The notes under the pieces are model-generated. The model did no database searches. It was not told the origin of the DNA and saw only the letters and a program-made list of their open reading frames with translations. DNA of 64,000 nt from positions 2,120,001 through 2,184,000 of the forward strand of contig NZ_UGSP01000001.1 in assembly GCF_900454535.1 (NCBI RefSeq). The letters run 5' to 3'. A program made the position numbers and the translations under genes. Positions 50,513 to 58,253 of the stretch are shown here, piece after piece (position 1 is the first letter of the stretch; every line of letters begins with the position of its first letter). Origin of the DNA: Avibacterium avium (GTDB lineage: Bacteria; Pseudomonadota; Gammaproteobacteria; Enterobacterales; Pasteurellaceae).

Positions 50513-50947
50513 TTAAATCCCATCATCTTCTGCGCGCGCTGTTCTTTTTGCTTTTTGTTGTGCTGAAAGCGTGGTGATGCCTTGATTGGCACTGGTTAGA
50601 GCTTGTGTGACTAACTCAAAAAACTCAAGCTCATCTTTCGCCATTATAGTTTCAATCAGCATTTGTAAATTCGTGCCAACAATCACCTCTGCGCGCTCAA
50701 ACTGTTGTGCAATCATCGCACATTGGCGAAATGGCGTGCCACCTAAAATATCGCAGCAAAAAAGCACCGCACTTTCCTGTTCCGTCTTGAGATATTGTTC
50801 GATATTTTGGCGTAATTGTTCTGGCGTGGTTTGCTTGTCATCAAAATCAAAAAAGGCCACCTTTGGATATTGCCCAATAATTTGCTCCAGCGCACTTTGT
50901 AGCCCTGTGGCGAAATGTCCGTGTCCGCTCACGATCAAGGTTGTCAT
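50513..50947 (-). CDS. agaF: PTS GalNAc-family EIIA (AgaF-like)
   Basis: Mannose-superfamily IIA that carries phosphate from HPr. Start at 50947 (MTTLIVSGHGHFATGLQSAL, 144 residues), preceded by AAGGAG; upstream frame rejected. The phosphorylated His is in SGHGHFATG near residue 9-10, and GGTPFRQCAMIA is the second hallmark. It is the last gene of the agaVWEF order but is separated from agaE by a terminator-like hairpin. Confidence 0.9.
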   Translation of the reverse strand: MTTLIVSGHGHFATGLQSALEQIIGQYPKVAFFDFDDKQTTPEQLRQNIEQYLKTEQESAVLFCCDILGGTPFRQCAMIAQQFERAEVIVGTNLQMLIETIMAKDELEFFELVTQALTSANQGITTLSAQQKAKRTARAEDDGI

Positions 50948-50974
50948 CTTTTTCTCCTTATTGATCCAAAATAG

Positions 50975-51004
50975 ATAAAAAATGCCGAGCAAACACTCGG
51001 CATT
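50975..51004 (-). terminator. Hairpin terminator between agaE and agaF
   Basis: Minus strand AATGCCGAG / CTCGGCATT, six-base loop, followed by TTTTTT. A good rho-independent terminator inside a PTS operon, so agaF should be made at a lower level or need read-through. Confidence 0.8.
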
Positions 51005-51018
51005 CATCATAATGATAG

Positions 51019-51861
51019 TTATAGGATACCCGCAAAACGTCCGCCGATACCAATCATTACGGTGAGAATGATTAAGCGTAACGGCGACCAGTTGCGTTTC
51101 ACTAAATAGTACATCAATAAGGTGTACACCAATGGTAAAAAGGCTGGCATTAGCTTGTCTAACACATCAGCTTGCACTTTCACCACGGCATCACCAGCGG
51201 TGATTTCTGCGGTGGTTTGGAAACGAATGTAAGTGGCAACTAATGCGCCAATCACAGTCATACCGATCATTGATGCGGCGTGTGACACTTTTTTCGTGTT
51301 AGCCTTAATGGTTGGAATAGCTGCTACTCCCATCTTGTAGGCATAATGGGCTAAACCAAAACGTAAACCAAAATGCACGATATTGAATACTACAAAGAAG
51401 AAAATCGCACCCAAGATCGAACCTTGTAACGCCAAACTTGCGCCAATACCGCCACAGATTGGCAATAAGGTGAACCAGAATAAGGCATCACCAATGCCGC
51501 CTAATGGCGCACCCACGGCGATTTTTGTACTTTGAATGGCGTTCACTTCTTGTTTGGAGCGCTCCATTGCCAGCACAATACCCATTACGAATGTAACAAG
51601 GAACGGGTGGGTATTGAAGAAGCCCAAATGCCCTTTCATTGCCTTGCTTAAATCCGCTTTGTTGGTGTGAATTTTTTTCAATGCGGGGCTAATTCCATAT
51701 AACCAACCTGCCGCTTGCATACGCTCATAGTTAAAAGAAGCTTGTAGTAATAAAGAACGCCACGCCATCGTATTAATATCAGATTTAGTGAGTTCTGTCC
51801 CCATTGTTTGATCTTCGTACACATTGTCATTTTGTACGCTTTGACGTGCTTTAGATTCCAT
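51019..51861 (-). CDS. agaE: PTS GalNAc-family EIID (AgaE-like)
   Basis: Membrane IID of a mannose-superfamily PTS. I start at 51861 (MESKARQSVQNDNVYED, 280 residues) after AGGAG; the frame to 51921 is rejected. Hallmarks: MAWRSLLLQASFNYERMQAAGWLYGISPAL (in part SFNYERMQAAGWLYG), PFLVTFVMGIVLAMERSKQ, and VGAPLGGIGDALFWFTLLPI. It overlaps agaW by 11 bases. Confidence 0.93.
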   Translation of the reverse strand: MESKARQSVQNDNVYEDQTMGTELTKSDINTMAWRSLLLQASFNYERMQAAGWLYGISPALKKIHTNKADLSKAMKGHLGFFNTHPFLVTFVMGIVLAMERSKQEVNAIQSTKIAVGAPLGGIGDALFWFTLLPICGGIGASLALQGSILGAIFFFVVFNIVHFGLRFGLAHYAYKMGVAAIPTIKANTKKVSHAASMIGMTVIGALVATYIRFQTTAEITAGDAVVKVQADVLDKLMPAFLPLVYTLLMYYLVKRNWSPLRLIILTVMIGIGGRFAGIL

Positions 51862-52627
51862 CTTGAAACTCCTCTTTTTGCGTTGCTTTTGTTTCAGTAT
51901 TGCCTTTACGCATATAATCAATCAATGCCATTGCCACTGCCGCAGCAGCAATTGCTAACACTGGCAGATTAAGCCAAGCAGCACCCACAAAACCTAGGAT
52001 AAAGTAAGGGATATAGGCATTTTTCATCATAATTTTCATTAATACCGCAAACCCGATAGCAGGCATAATGCCCCCTGCCACGCCTAAGCCGTCAATCACT
52101 TCTTTTGGCAACATTGCAATGATTTTACCGGCATATTCCGCACCAAAGTAAGTTGGCAAGAACGCACAGAAGAAATAGAACGTCCCTAGCACTAACAAAC
52201 CAAGATAGTTCACATAATCAATGCCTTTGAGATTGGCTTCTTCCGCCATTTGATCACAACGGGACATTACCGCTGACATTACGGAGAATAAGAAGGTGAT
52301 CCCCATTTGCACTGCAATGGCAAACGGCACGGCAACCCCAACGGCCACTTTTGGATCGGTTTTGGTGGTGATAGCAAATGCCGTTCCCACGATTGTGCCA
52401 ATAATCACATTTGGTGGCTGCGCCCCTGCTAATGGCGCAAGCCCCATCCAGACTAATTCAAGGGTACCGCCAACTAAAATCCCTGTTTGTAAATCCCCTA
52501 AAATCGCTCCCACAATAGGCCCTAATACAACTGGTCTATGAAAATGTGTTAAACCATTATAGAGGTCAAGACCTGCAAAGAATGCAAGTACACCCAATAA
52601 GAGTGCCTGTAAAAGTCCAATTTCCAT
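51851..52627 (-). CDS. agaW: PTS GalNAc-family EIIC (AgaW-like)
   Basis: Sugar-translocating IIC membrane subunit. The 258-residue product is very close to E. coli AgaW through GLTHFHRPVVLGPIVGAILG (part), GGTLELVWMGLAPLAGAQPP, VGVAVPFAIAVQMGITFLFS and DGLGVAGGIMPAIGFAVLMK. It starts 18 bases after agaV. Confidence 0.94.
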   Translation of the reverse strand: MEIGLLQALLLGVLAFFAGLDLYNGLTHFHRPVVLGPIVGAILGDLQTGILVGGTLELVWMGLAPLAGAQPPNVIIGTIVGTAFAITTKTDPKVAVGVAVPFAIAVQMGITFLFSVMSAVMSRCDQMAEEANLKGIDYVNYLGLLVLGTFYFFCAFLPTYFGAEYAGKIIAMLPKEVIDGLGVAGGIMPAIGFAVLMKIMMKNAYIPYFILGFVGAAWLNLPVLAIAAAAVAMALIDYMRKGNTETKATQKEEFQDGI

Positions 52628-52645
52628 AGTTTCCTCGCTTCTTTC

Positions 52646-53119
52646 TTACAATAATTTAAACAAATCTATTGCATCTTCGGTTGGCACACCTTGAATAAAG
52701 CACTGCACACCAAGCTGGCGTAGCTGTTCAAATGCCGCTCTGTCTTTATCATTTACGGATACGGTTTTATGGATCTGTGTTTTGCCCTCCTCATAATGCA
52801 TATTGCCTACGTTAATTTTGTCAATTGGCACGCCACCTTGCACTAAGGTTAAAAAATCACTCGGTGTTTTGCACACAAGCAAGATTTTTTGTCGATCCGC
52901 CGCACGGTGGATATTATCAATCACTTTTTGCAAAGGCCAAAAACGCACATCAATGCCCTCTGCAAGCACCATTTCCATCAAATTTTGTTGCATTGGATCT
53001 TCTGCCACTTCATCATTGGCAACCAGCACTAAATTCGCCCCAGCAAAGCCAACCCATTGCACGCCCACTTGACCGTGGATCAAACGTTCATCAATGCGAT
53101 TTAATACAATATTTGGCAT
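52646..53119 (-). CDS. agaV: PTS GalNAc-family EIIB (AgaV-like)
   Basis: Cytoplasmic IIB that phosphorylates the incoming sugar. The 157-residue product is nearly identical to E. coli AgaV in MPNIVLNRIDERLIHGQVG, with His15 the phosphorylation site, and in VANDEVAEDPMQQNLMEMVL and VGNMHYEEGKTQ. First gene of agaVWEF; the similarity points to N-acetylgalactosamine as substrate. No agaA, agaS, tagatose-bisphosphate aldolase or agaR gene is in the window. GGGAG precedes the ATG. Confidence 0.94.
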   Translation of the reverse strand: MPNIVLNRIDERLIHGQVGVQWVGFAGANLVLVANDEVAEDPMQQNLMEMVLAEGIDVRFWPLQKVIDNIHRAADRQKILLVCKTPSDFLTLVQGGVPIDKINVGNMHYEEGKTQIHKTVSVNDKDRAAFEQLRQLGVQCFIQGVPTEDAIDLFKLL

Positions 53120-53197
53120 ACCTATCTCCCTTTAGTCAATTATTTGATTCTTTTTTACGCCTAAATCAGAGAGAAAGCAAAATACAAAGTCAGGAAG

Positions 53198-53213
53198 TGT
53201 GATGTAGATCTAA
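53198..53213 (-). promoter_or_regulatory. CRP-like site upstream of agaV
   Basis: On the plus strand TGTGA-TGTAGA-TCTAA, one perfect half and 3 of 5 in the other. Centre is about 86 bases before the agaV start, reasonable for carbon catabolite control of a PTS operon. Confidence 0.5.
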
Positions 53214-53370
53214 AAATATCTTTAGTATGCTACAAAAAGGAGATTTGTTAGAACGATATCTAGCAACCGCACTAACAGAATTAAGACGGTAGATTTTTGA
53301 TTTAAAACTCAGCAGTAAAGGAGTATTTTTGAAAAAAACCTCACGATATTAGTGAGGTTTTTATACGTAT
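53214..53370. terminator. Gap before the small membrane protein; terminator at 53334-53362
   Basis: AAAAACCTCAC / GTGAGGTTTTT, 11-bp stem, seven-base loop and T runs; it ends the minus-strand small gene (53371-53574). The rest of the gap has no credible gene. A 21-residue plus-strand frame at 53227 has no ribosome binding site. Confidence 0.8.
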
Positions 53371-53574
53371 TTATTTCTCTTCAAACCAAACTCGCTCGGC
53401 GGTTACATCAATAATATTGTCGTCTTTTCCGCGTGCAAGTAGGGTGGCGAATACGAAGCCTAAGGAGCTGATACAAAAGGCGAATAGGGTGAATAAGACA
53501 AGGCTTCCCATTACGGCAAAGTCAATGGCGGCTAATAAGAAGTTTTGTAAAAAGGTGATGAAATTGTGCAACAT
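53371..53574 (-). CDS. Small hypothetical membrane protein (67 aa)
   Basis: A 67-residue protein with one or two membrane segments (FLLAAIDFAVMGSLVLFTLFAFCISSLGFVFATLLA, in part MGSLVLFTLFAFCISSLGF) and a charged C-terminus ending RVWFEEK. AAAGAGGAC eight bases before the ATG is an excellent ribosome binding site and a clean terminator follows, so the gene is real by context. I do not recognise a family. About 150 bases upstream is a promoter with the same two-box arrangement as the PepSY-qseBC promoter, so it may belong to that regulon. Confidence 0.72.
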   Translation of the reverse strand: MLHNFITFLQNFLLAAIDFAVMGSLVLFTLFAFCISSLGFVFATLLARGKDDNIIDVTAERVWFEEK

Positions 53575-53595
53575 AAATTTGTCCTCTTTAAAATG

Positions 53596-53715
53596 TTAGG
53601 GGTTAAAAGCTCGCGGGCTGGTTTTCATTTCATACGCGGTTCGCCTTGTTATACTTTTTGTACGTTTTCGGCTTAATGCGGTTGAACGTGAAATGCCTTT
53701 CGCGATACGTTTTTC
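53596..53715 (-). CDS. Possible small basic ORF (39 aa) upstream of the membrane protein
   Basis: ATG at 53715 to TAA at 53596 gives 39 residues beginning MKNVSKGISRSTALSRKR and ending SPRAFNP, rich in Lys, Arg, Ser and Thr. The predicted start of transcription lies at about 53716, so the message would be leaderless; GAGGG before the ATG would then be outside the RNA. It may be a real small protein, a leader peptide, or chance. Nothing else explains this stretch of the long leader of the next gene. Confidence 0.3.
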   Translation of the reverse strand, partial: EKRIAKGISRSTALSRKRTKSITRRTAYEMKTSPRAFNP

Positions 53716-53722
53716 ATTGCCC

Positions 53723-53755
53723 TCATCATACAAAAGAAAAATTAGCACAAAATTA
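53723..53755 (-). promoter_or_regulatory. Predicted QseB-type promoter of the small membrane gene
   Basis: Minus strand: ACTAAT-N5-GCTAAT (53755-53739), ten bases, then TATGAT (53728-53723). No -35 consensus. Same geometry as the PepSY-qseBC promoter, like other OmpR/PmrA-class direct repeats at an 11-base period. Confidence 0.65.
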
Positions 53756-53790
53756 GTATATCGCTAAACTTCTTTCACTTTTTTACAGTG

Positions 53791-55122
53791 TTACTTCGCT
53801 AAGCTCACTCGTACCCATAGCCCCGTTGGGAAGTGTCGGCTGTCGCGTAGCTCAATTTTTCCGCCGTAGTTTTGGACGATTTGCTGGGCGATGGCAAGCC
53901 CTAATCCTGATCCCATTTGGTCTGAGCCAAGTATGCGATAGAACGGGTCGAACACGCGTTGGCGTTCCGCTGTAGGAATGCCGTTGCCGTTGTCTTCCAC
54001 GTTCAAAATTAAATGCTCTGCCCTGTCTTCCGCCCAAAGGTCAATGCGGCTGCCCGTTGGCGTGTAGCGAATGGCGTTATCTACAAGGTTTTTGATTAAA
54101 AGATAAAGTTCCGTTTCGTTGCCTTGAAAGAAAATTGGTTGAGGCGATTCCACGCCTAAATCTTGTTGCTTTTGTTCGGCGAGGGGGTATAAATCGGCGA
54201 TCACTTGGCTAAATACCGATTGAATGGCACATAAAGTGCTGTGCGTTTTTTCGCCGTTTTGTATTCTAGCTAAGGAAAGTAATTGCTCCAAAAGATGGCG
54301 ACTGCGTTGAATGCTTTGATTGAGCTGTGCCACTTGCTGAGCGGTTTCCGTCGGTAACGGGTGCTGGGCGAGGCGTTCCGCCTGTAAGGAAATCACGGTC
54401 ATTGGGCTACGCAATTCGTGCGAGGCATCGGCGATAAAGCGTTTTTGCTGTTGAATGAAGCGATCCGTGCGTGCTAAAAATTGGTTGATCGCCAATACGA
54501 AGCCCGTAATTTCATTGGGCAAATGGTTTGTCGGCAAGGGGGTGAGATCTTGCTGAGAACGTTGTAGCACTTTTTGCGAAAGCCGTTCGATGGGTTTCAT
54601 TGTTTGGCGTGTGATCACATAAATCAGCACGGCGATAAGGGGCAAAATCAGCATAAAGGGAAGAAAATTCGCCAGTGCGGCGTGAACGGCTAAATCTTCG
54701 CGGTATTCATTTTCTTGTAGCACCACGATAACGCCTTGCGGCACGGTGCGAAGATAGCCGCGATACAACTCGCCTGCGTTTTTTAGATCATAATGAAAGG
54801 AATTTTTTTTGTTATTCAATACTGCATAATGCCCTTTTTTTCGTGCGAAGGTATAAAAATCATTTTGTGGATTTTCGGGCAATTTGAGCTGATCCGTAGG
54901 TTTATCCTTTGCAATAAAGTAAACCGCGATGCCGTTTTCATTGTATTTTTCTTCGTGTACAAAGTGCGGTGAAATGTAGCTCGAAATTTGTTTGAGCATT
55001 TCATCTTGCAGTTTATGAGTTTGGTAATAGGTATCGTAAAACGCCCAACCGCTGCCTAAAATCGCAACAATGACAACGGTCAAAATCAAGCTGAAACTGA
55101 GCCTTGCTTTTATGGAACGCAT
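53791..55122 (-). CDS. qseC: Sensor histidine kinase, QseC-like
   Basis: A 443-residue membrane kinase: TM1 (residues about 8-28), a periplasmic domain of about 130 residues, TM2 (LPFMLILPLIAVLIYVITR), HAMP-like linker, H-box FIADASHELRSPMTVI with the phosphorylated His, N-box NLVDNAIRYTPTG, and G-boxes DNGNGIP and GSGLGLAIAQQI. The closest family is QseC; a PmrB-like role cannot be excluded. Its ATG overlaps the qseB stop. The signal sensed is unknown. Confidence 0.88.
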   Translation of the reverse strand: MRSIKARLSFSLILTVVIVAILGSGWAFYDTYYQTHKLQDEMLKQISSYISPHFVHEEKYNENGIAVYFIAKDKPTDQLKLPENPQNDFYTFARKKGHYAVLNNKKNSFHYDLKNAGELYRGYLRTVPQGVIVVLQENEYREDLAVHAALANFLPFMLILPLIAVLIYVITRQTMKPIERLSQKVLQRSQQDLTPLPTNHLPNEITGFVLAINQFLARTDRFIQQQKRFIADASHELRSPMTVISLQAERLAQHPLPTETAQQVAQLNQSIQRSRHLLEQLLSLARIQNGEKTHSTLCAIQSVFSQVIADLYPLAEQKQQDLGVESPQPIFFQGNETELYLLIKNLVDNAIRYTPTGSRIDLWAEDRAEHLILNVEDNGNGIPTAERQRVFDPFYRILGSDQMGSGLGLAIAQQIVQNYGGKIELRDSRHFPTGLWVRVSLAK

Positions 55123-55790
55123 TATACCGCCTCCGTTTTCGCCATTAGCCAGCCCACGCCTCGCACATTTTTGATTCGCTCTTTGCCGAGTTTTTTCCGC
55201 AAGCTGTGAATGAGAAAGTCAATGGCATTGCTCTCCACCTCTTCGCCCCACGCATAGATTTTGTCTTCTAGCTCCGCTCTGGAATGGATAATCCCCGCCC
55301 GCGTCATTAGCACTTGGAGCAAGGCAAATTCTTTGTTGCTCAGCGGAATGACTTCGCCGTTCACTTCCACTTGGTAGGTGGTGGGGTCAAGGCTCATATC
55401 ACCATTGATTACTTTCGGCGAGCTTTGTCCGTAATGGCGGCGTAAAATGGCACGAATGCGGGCTTGTAACTCGTTCATATCAAAGGGTTTTATCAAATAA
55501 TCGTCTGCCCCGCCGTCCAACCCTGCTAAACGGCTGTCTATGTCATCACGGGCGGTAACGATTAACACGGGCGTGGTGTTTTTCTGTTGGCGTAAGCGTT
55601 GCAATAACTGCAAGCCGTCTTGCCCCGGTAACCCGAGATCTAACAAGACGAGATCATAGGTTTGCGTGATTAATGCCTGCTCGGCAGTGTTTCCGTTGTT
55701 CACCCAATCCACCGCATAATGGCTTTCTTTGAGGCTGTCCGCCATTGCCTGTGAGATCATTTTGTCATCTTCCACTAATAAAATTCGCAT
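55122..55790 (-). CDS. qseB: Response regulator, QseB-like (OmpR family)
   Basis: A 222-residue protein: receiver domain with the acidic pair EDD at residues 7-9, phosphorylated Asp51 in LVLLDLGLPG, Thr in LIVTARD and Lys in YLIKPF, then a winged-helix DNA-binding domain with SNKEFALLQVLMTRAG and VESNAIDFLIHSLRKKLG (in part NAIDFLIHSLRKKLG). QseB/PmrA class. It is preceded by a terminator-like hairpin after the PepSY gene and is coupled to qseC. The repeats in two nearby promoters fit its class. Confidence 0.9.
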   Translation of the reverse strand: MRILLVEDDKMISQAMADSLKESHYAVDWVNNGNTAEQALITQTYDLVLLDLGLPGQDGLQLLQRLRQQKNTTPVLIVTARDDIDSRLAGLDGGADDYLIKPFDMNELQARIRAILRRHYGQSSPKVINGDMSLDPTTYQVEVNGEVIPLSNKEFALLQVLMTRAGIIHSRAELEDKIYAWGEEVESNAIDFLIHSLRKKLGKERIKNVRGVGWLMAKTEAV

Positions 55791-55810
55791 TTTGCCTCCA
55801 AAAAACTAAT

Positions 55811-55842
55811 AAAAAAACAACCGCACTTTATCAATGCGGTTG
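55811..55842 (-). terminator. Terminator between the PepSY gene and qseB
   Basis: Minus strand CAACCGCA / TGCGGTTG, nine-base loop, then TTTTTTT. One arm overlaps an uptake signal. It should make most transcripts end after the PepSY gene, leaving qseBC at a lower level. Confidence 0.8.
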
Positions 55843-55865
55843 CTGAAGTCAAATCTCATTCGGTG

Positions 55866-56384
55866 TTAGAAACGCTCGCCCGTGTTGGCATCGAGGCGAA
55901 GTTTTTCGATTTTGCCATTCACAATGGTTTTAATCTGATACTGTGGGCGATCTTTTTTCACTTTAAATTCAATCTCTTTGATTTTGCCGCCCGTTTGCTG
56001 TTGGGCGATGTCCACTGCTTGGGTGAGTGAAATTTTCACCTCTTGCTGCAAACGCTGGTGTTCTTCAGCGTGTTCCGCTTTTTGCTCAGATTTTGATCCC
56101 AACACGTCCCCCGTTTTGGCATCAATTTTAAATTCCTGCGTTTCGCTGTCTTTCAGCAATTTCACTTCATAGTAGAGATTGTCTTTCTTGTGCTTGAGTT
56201 CCACCTCTACCACTTTGCCGTCGAATTTGGATTTTGCCTGATCCATCGCTTGTTGTGCGGTGATGCTGGCTTGCTCAAAAATCGCGGTGTCTTTCAAGCT
56301 GTCCGCATAAGCCGTCCCCAATGCCCCGAAGGTTACTGCACCGATTAAGGCGGTGGCTAAAAGTGTTTTGCGTAAGTTTTTCAT
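55866..56384 (-). CDS. Exported protein with two PepSY domains
   Basis: A 172-residue protein with a signal peptide (LLATALIGAVTFGALGTAYADS, cleavage near AYA-DS) and two PepSY repeats (residues about 38-95 and 115-172), each ending in a Asp-Ala-x-Thr-Gly motif (KIDAKTGDVLG; RLDANTGERF). Charged linker KSEQKAEHAEEHQ. PepSY proteins bind or inhibit periplasmic partners. Located first in the qseBC operon, where other Pasteurellaceae have the OB-fold protein YgiW, so it may tune QseC from the periplasm (inference). Confidence 0.85.
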   Translation of the reverse strand: MKNLRKTLLATALIGAVTFGALGTAYADSLKDTAIFEQASITAQQAMDQAKSKFDGKVVEVELKHKKDNLYYEVKLLKDSETQEFKIDAKTGDVLGSKSEQKAEHAEEHQRLQQEVKISLTQAVDIAQQQTGGKIKEIEFKVKKDRPQYQIKTIVNGKIEKLRLDANTGERF

Positions 56385-56452
56385 TGTTATACTCCTTTGT
56401 TAATCATTAAAATTCATCGTAGGTTGCTGTTCGCTTCCTTAGCGACGGGAGC

Positions 56453-56485
56453 ATTATAAAAAGCCAGAATTAGCAAAAAATTAGC
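56453..56485 (-). promoter_or_regulatory. Predicted QseB-type promoter of the PepSY-qseBC operon
   Basis: Minus strand: GCTAAT-N5-GCTAAT (56485-56469), ten bases, then a perfect TATAAT (56458-56453). The -35 region is poor (ATTTTT), as in activator-dependent promoters. It implies autoregulation. Confidence 0.75.
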
Positions 56486-56527
56486 AAACACATTTTTTTG
56501 AAAAAATTGCACCGCTCGCGGAAGCCT

Positions 56528-57472
56528 TTAATTCACTTCCTTAATGCGTAGCTCTCGCGGCACTTCAAACACGGTGTTTTCTTCGCAGCCTTGTAGCTCT
56601 TCCACTTGGGTTACGCCTAATTCTTTTAAGCGATTGACTACCGATTGCACCAATACTTCAGGGGCAGAAGCGCCTGCGGTAATGCCAATGGTGGAAACCT
56701 CTTTGAGCCACGCGATGTCAATATCATTAGCATCATCAATCAGTTTCGCAGTTACGCCCATTCTGGTGGCAAGTTCTGCTAAGCGGTTGGAATTGGAAGA
56801 GTTTTTTGAACCAACAACAATCACCAAATCAGCAATTTTGGCTAATTCTCTCACCGCTTGTTGGCGGTTGGTGGTGGCATAGCAAATATCGTTTTTGCGT
56901 GGGCCTTGAATGGCGGGATATTTTTCTTTTAACGCAGCAATCACTTCACTAGTATCATCAATGGAAAGGGTGGTTTGCGTCATAAAGGTAATATCATCTT
57001 CTTTCGTCAGCGCAAGTTTGGCGATGTCTTCCACATCTTCCACCAAATAAATACCGCCTTGTGCATTATCATATTGCCCCATTGTGCCTTCTACTTCAGG
57101 GTGGCCTTCGTGTCCAATTAGCACCGCTTTTGTGCCTTTTCGGCTAGCACGTGCCACTTGCATATGCACTTTGGTTACCAGCGGACAAGTGGCATCAAAC
57201 ACTTTCAGCTCGCGTCTTTTGGCTTCTTGGCGAACAGCTTGAGAAACGCCGTGGGCGGAAAAAATCACGATCGCGCCGTCTGGCACTTCATCTAATTCTT
57301 CCACAAACACCGCGCCACGTTCACGCAATCCATTTACCACAAAACGGTTATGCACCACTTCGTGGCGGACATAAATCGGCGCGCCGTGAATTTCTAAAGC
57401 TAATTCGACAATGCTAATGGCACGATCTACCCCTGCACAAAAGCCACGCGGGTTGGCTAAGATAATTTTCAC
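56528..57472 (-). CDS. ispH: 4-hydroxy-3-methylbut-2-enyl diphosphate reductase
   Basis: Last step of the non-mevalonate (MEP) isoprenoid pathway: HMBPP to IPP and DMAPP, using a 4Fe-4S cluster. The 314-residue product has the three cluster Cys in [24 protein letters not shown] and [11 protein letters not shown], and the catalytic Glu loop (MTQTTLS region). Length fits E. coli IspH (316). Its ATG overlaps the lspA stop by four bases. Confidence 0.97.
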   Translation of the reverse strand: MKIILANPRGFCAGVDRAISIVELALEIHGAPIYVRHEVVHNRFVVNGLRERGAVFVEELDEVPDGAIVIFSAHGVSQAVRQEAKRRELKVFDATCPLVTKVHMQVARASRKGTKAVLIGHEGHPEVEGTMGQYDNAQGGIYLVEDVEDIAKLALTKEDDITFMTQTTLSIDDTSEVIAALKEKYPAIQGPRKNDICYATTNRQQAVRELAKIADLVIVVGSKNSSNSNRLAELATRMGVTAKLIDDANDIDIAWLKEVSTIGITAGASAPEVLVQSVVNRLKELGVTQVEELQGCEENTVFEVPRELRIKEVN

Positions 57473-57966
57473 TGGGCTTTCTCCGTTTTTTTCTCGTTAT
57501 TTTTGATGGCATCAATGGCAAGCAATGCGGCACCAATACAAATGGCAATGTCCGCCACGTTAAAGACTGGATAATGCCATTGTTGCCAGTAGAAATCGAA
57601 AAAATCCACCACAAAACCGTGATATGCACGATCCGCCATATTCGCCAGCGCTCCACCAATAATTAGAGCATAAGCAGTGTTTTGCAGCCGTTGGCTCGCT
57701 TTATTTTTGGCTAAGAAAATTACGAGCATTGCGGAAATTCCAATGGCAAGTAGAATAAAAAAGCTTTTCTGCCAGCCTGAATGATCCGCTAGAAAACTAA
57801 ATGCTGCGCCATAATTTCGCACATAGGTGAGATTAAAAATAGGCAAAATTTGGACACTTTCGTACAGCTCAAAATGGTTTACCACTAAATATTTGGTAAA
57901 CAAATCTAAGCAAAATGCCACCGCACTTAGCCAGAGAAATGATAAACCTGATTTAGATTTTGACAT
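57469..57966 (-). CDS. lspA: Lipoprotein signal peptidase II
   Basis: Removes signal peptides of prolipoproteins. The 165-residue, four-helix product has [17 protein letters not shown] and the catalytic Asp pair region [22 protein letters not shown] (in part [15 protein letters not shown]). Length matches E. coli LspA (164). In E. coli ileS directly precedes it; here a tandem repeat element and a terminator intervene. Confidence 0.96.
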   Translation of the reverse strand: MSKSKSGLSFLWLSAVAFCLDLFTKYLVVNHFELYESVQILPIFNLTYVRNYGAAFSFLADHSGWQKSFFILLAIGISAMLVIFLAKNKASQRLQNTAYALIIGGALANMADRAYHGFVVDFFDFYWQQWHYPVFNVADIAICIGAALLAIDAIKNNEKKTEKAQ

Positions 57967-57991
57967 CTATTTGTTCCAAAATGTAGGTTGT

Positions 57992-58171
57992 TTCCAAATG
58001 TAGGGCGCATCTGTATGTGTCCAATTGGGATCACTACGCGGGCGGACACATCGGTCCGCCCCTACAAATTTAATATAAATCGTAGCTTCCAAATGTAGGG
58101 GCGCACCTATGTGTGCGCCCGATTGGGATAGCAACACAGGCGGACGCATCGGCTAGCCCTACAAATTCAAT
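57992..58171. repeat. Tandem 85-bp hairpin-forming intergenic repeat (two copies)
   Basis: Copy 1 is at 57992-58074 and copy 2 at 58087-58171. Each runs TTCCAAATGTAGGG ... CCCTACAAATT and has inner hairpins, e.g. GGGCGCAC-CTAT-GTGTGCGCCC in copy 2 and GGGCGGAC-ACATCG-GTCCGCCC in copy 1, so each unit is largely self-complementary. They are more GC-rich than the surroundings and encode no credible protein. They lie between ileS and lspA. Confidence 0.8.
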
Positions 58172-58193
58172 TACGCCAAACAAAAAATTCGTG

Positions 58194-58238
58194 AAAAAAG
58201 CACCGCACTTTGTGATTTCGCTAAATCAAAGTGCGGTG
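58194..58238 (-). terminator. ileS terminator from paired uptake signals
   Basis: CACCGCACTTTG (58201-58212) and CAAAGTGCGGTG (58227-58238), 12-bp stem, then GCTTTTTTC on the minus strand, 16 bases past ileS. Confidence 0.9.
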
Positions 58239-58253
58239 GAATTTTTTCACATT

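Noticed and set aside
53227-53292. 21-codon plus-strand frame MLQKGDLLERYLATALTELRR region
   Set aside because: Looks protein-like but has no ribosome binding site or promoter, and is too short to support.
53120-53370. A missing aga regulator or a small RNA gene
   Set aside because: No frame of regulator size and no promoter-terminator pair on the same strand that would outline a small RNA.
58087-58171. Repeat region considered as a CRISPR array
   Set aside because: Only two diverged copies, self-complementary throughout and without unique spacers of constant length; no cas genes.
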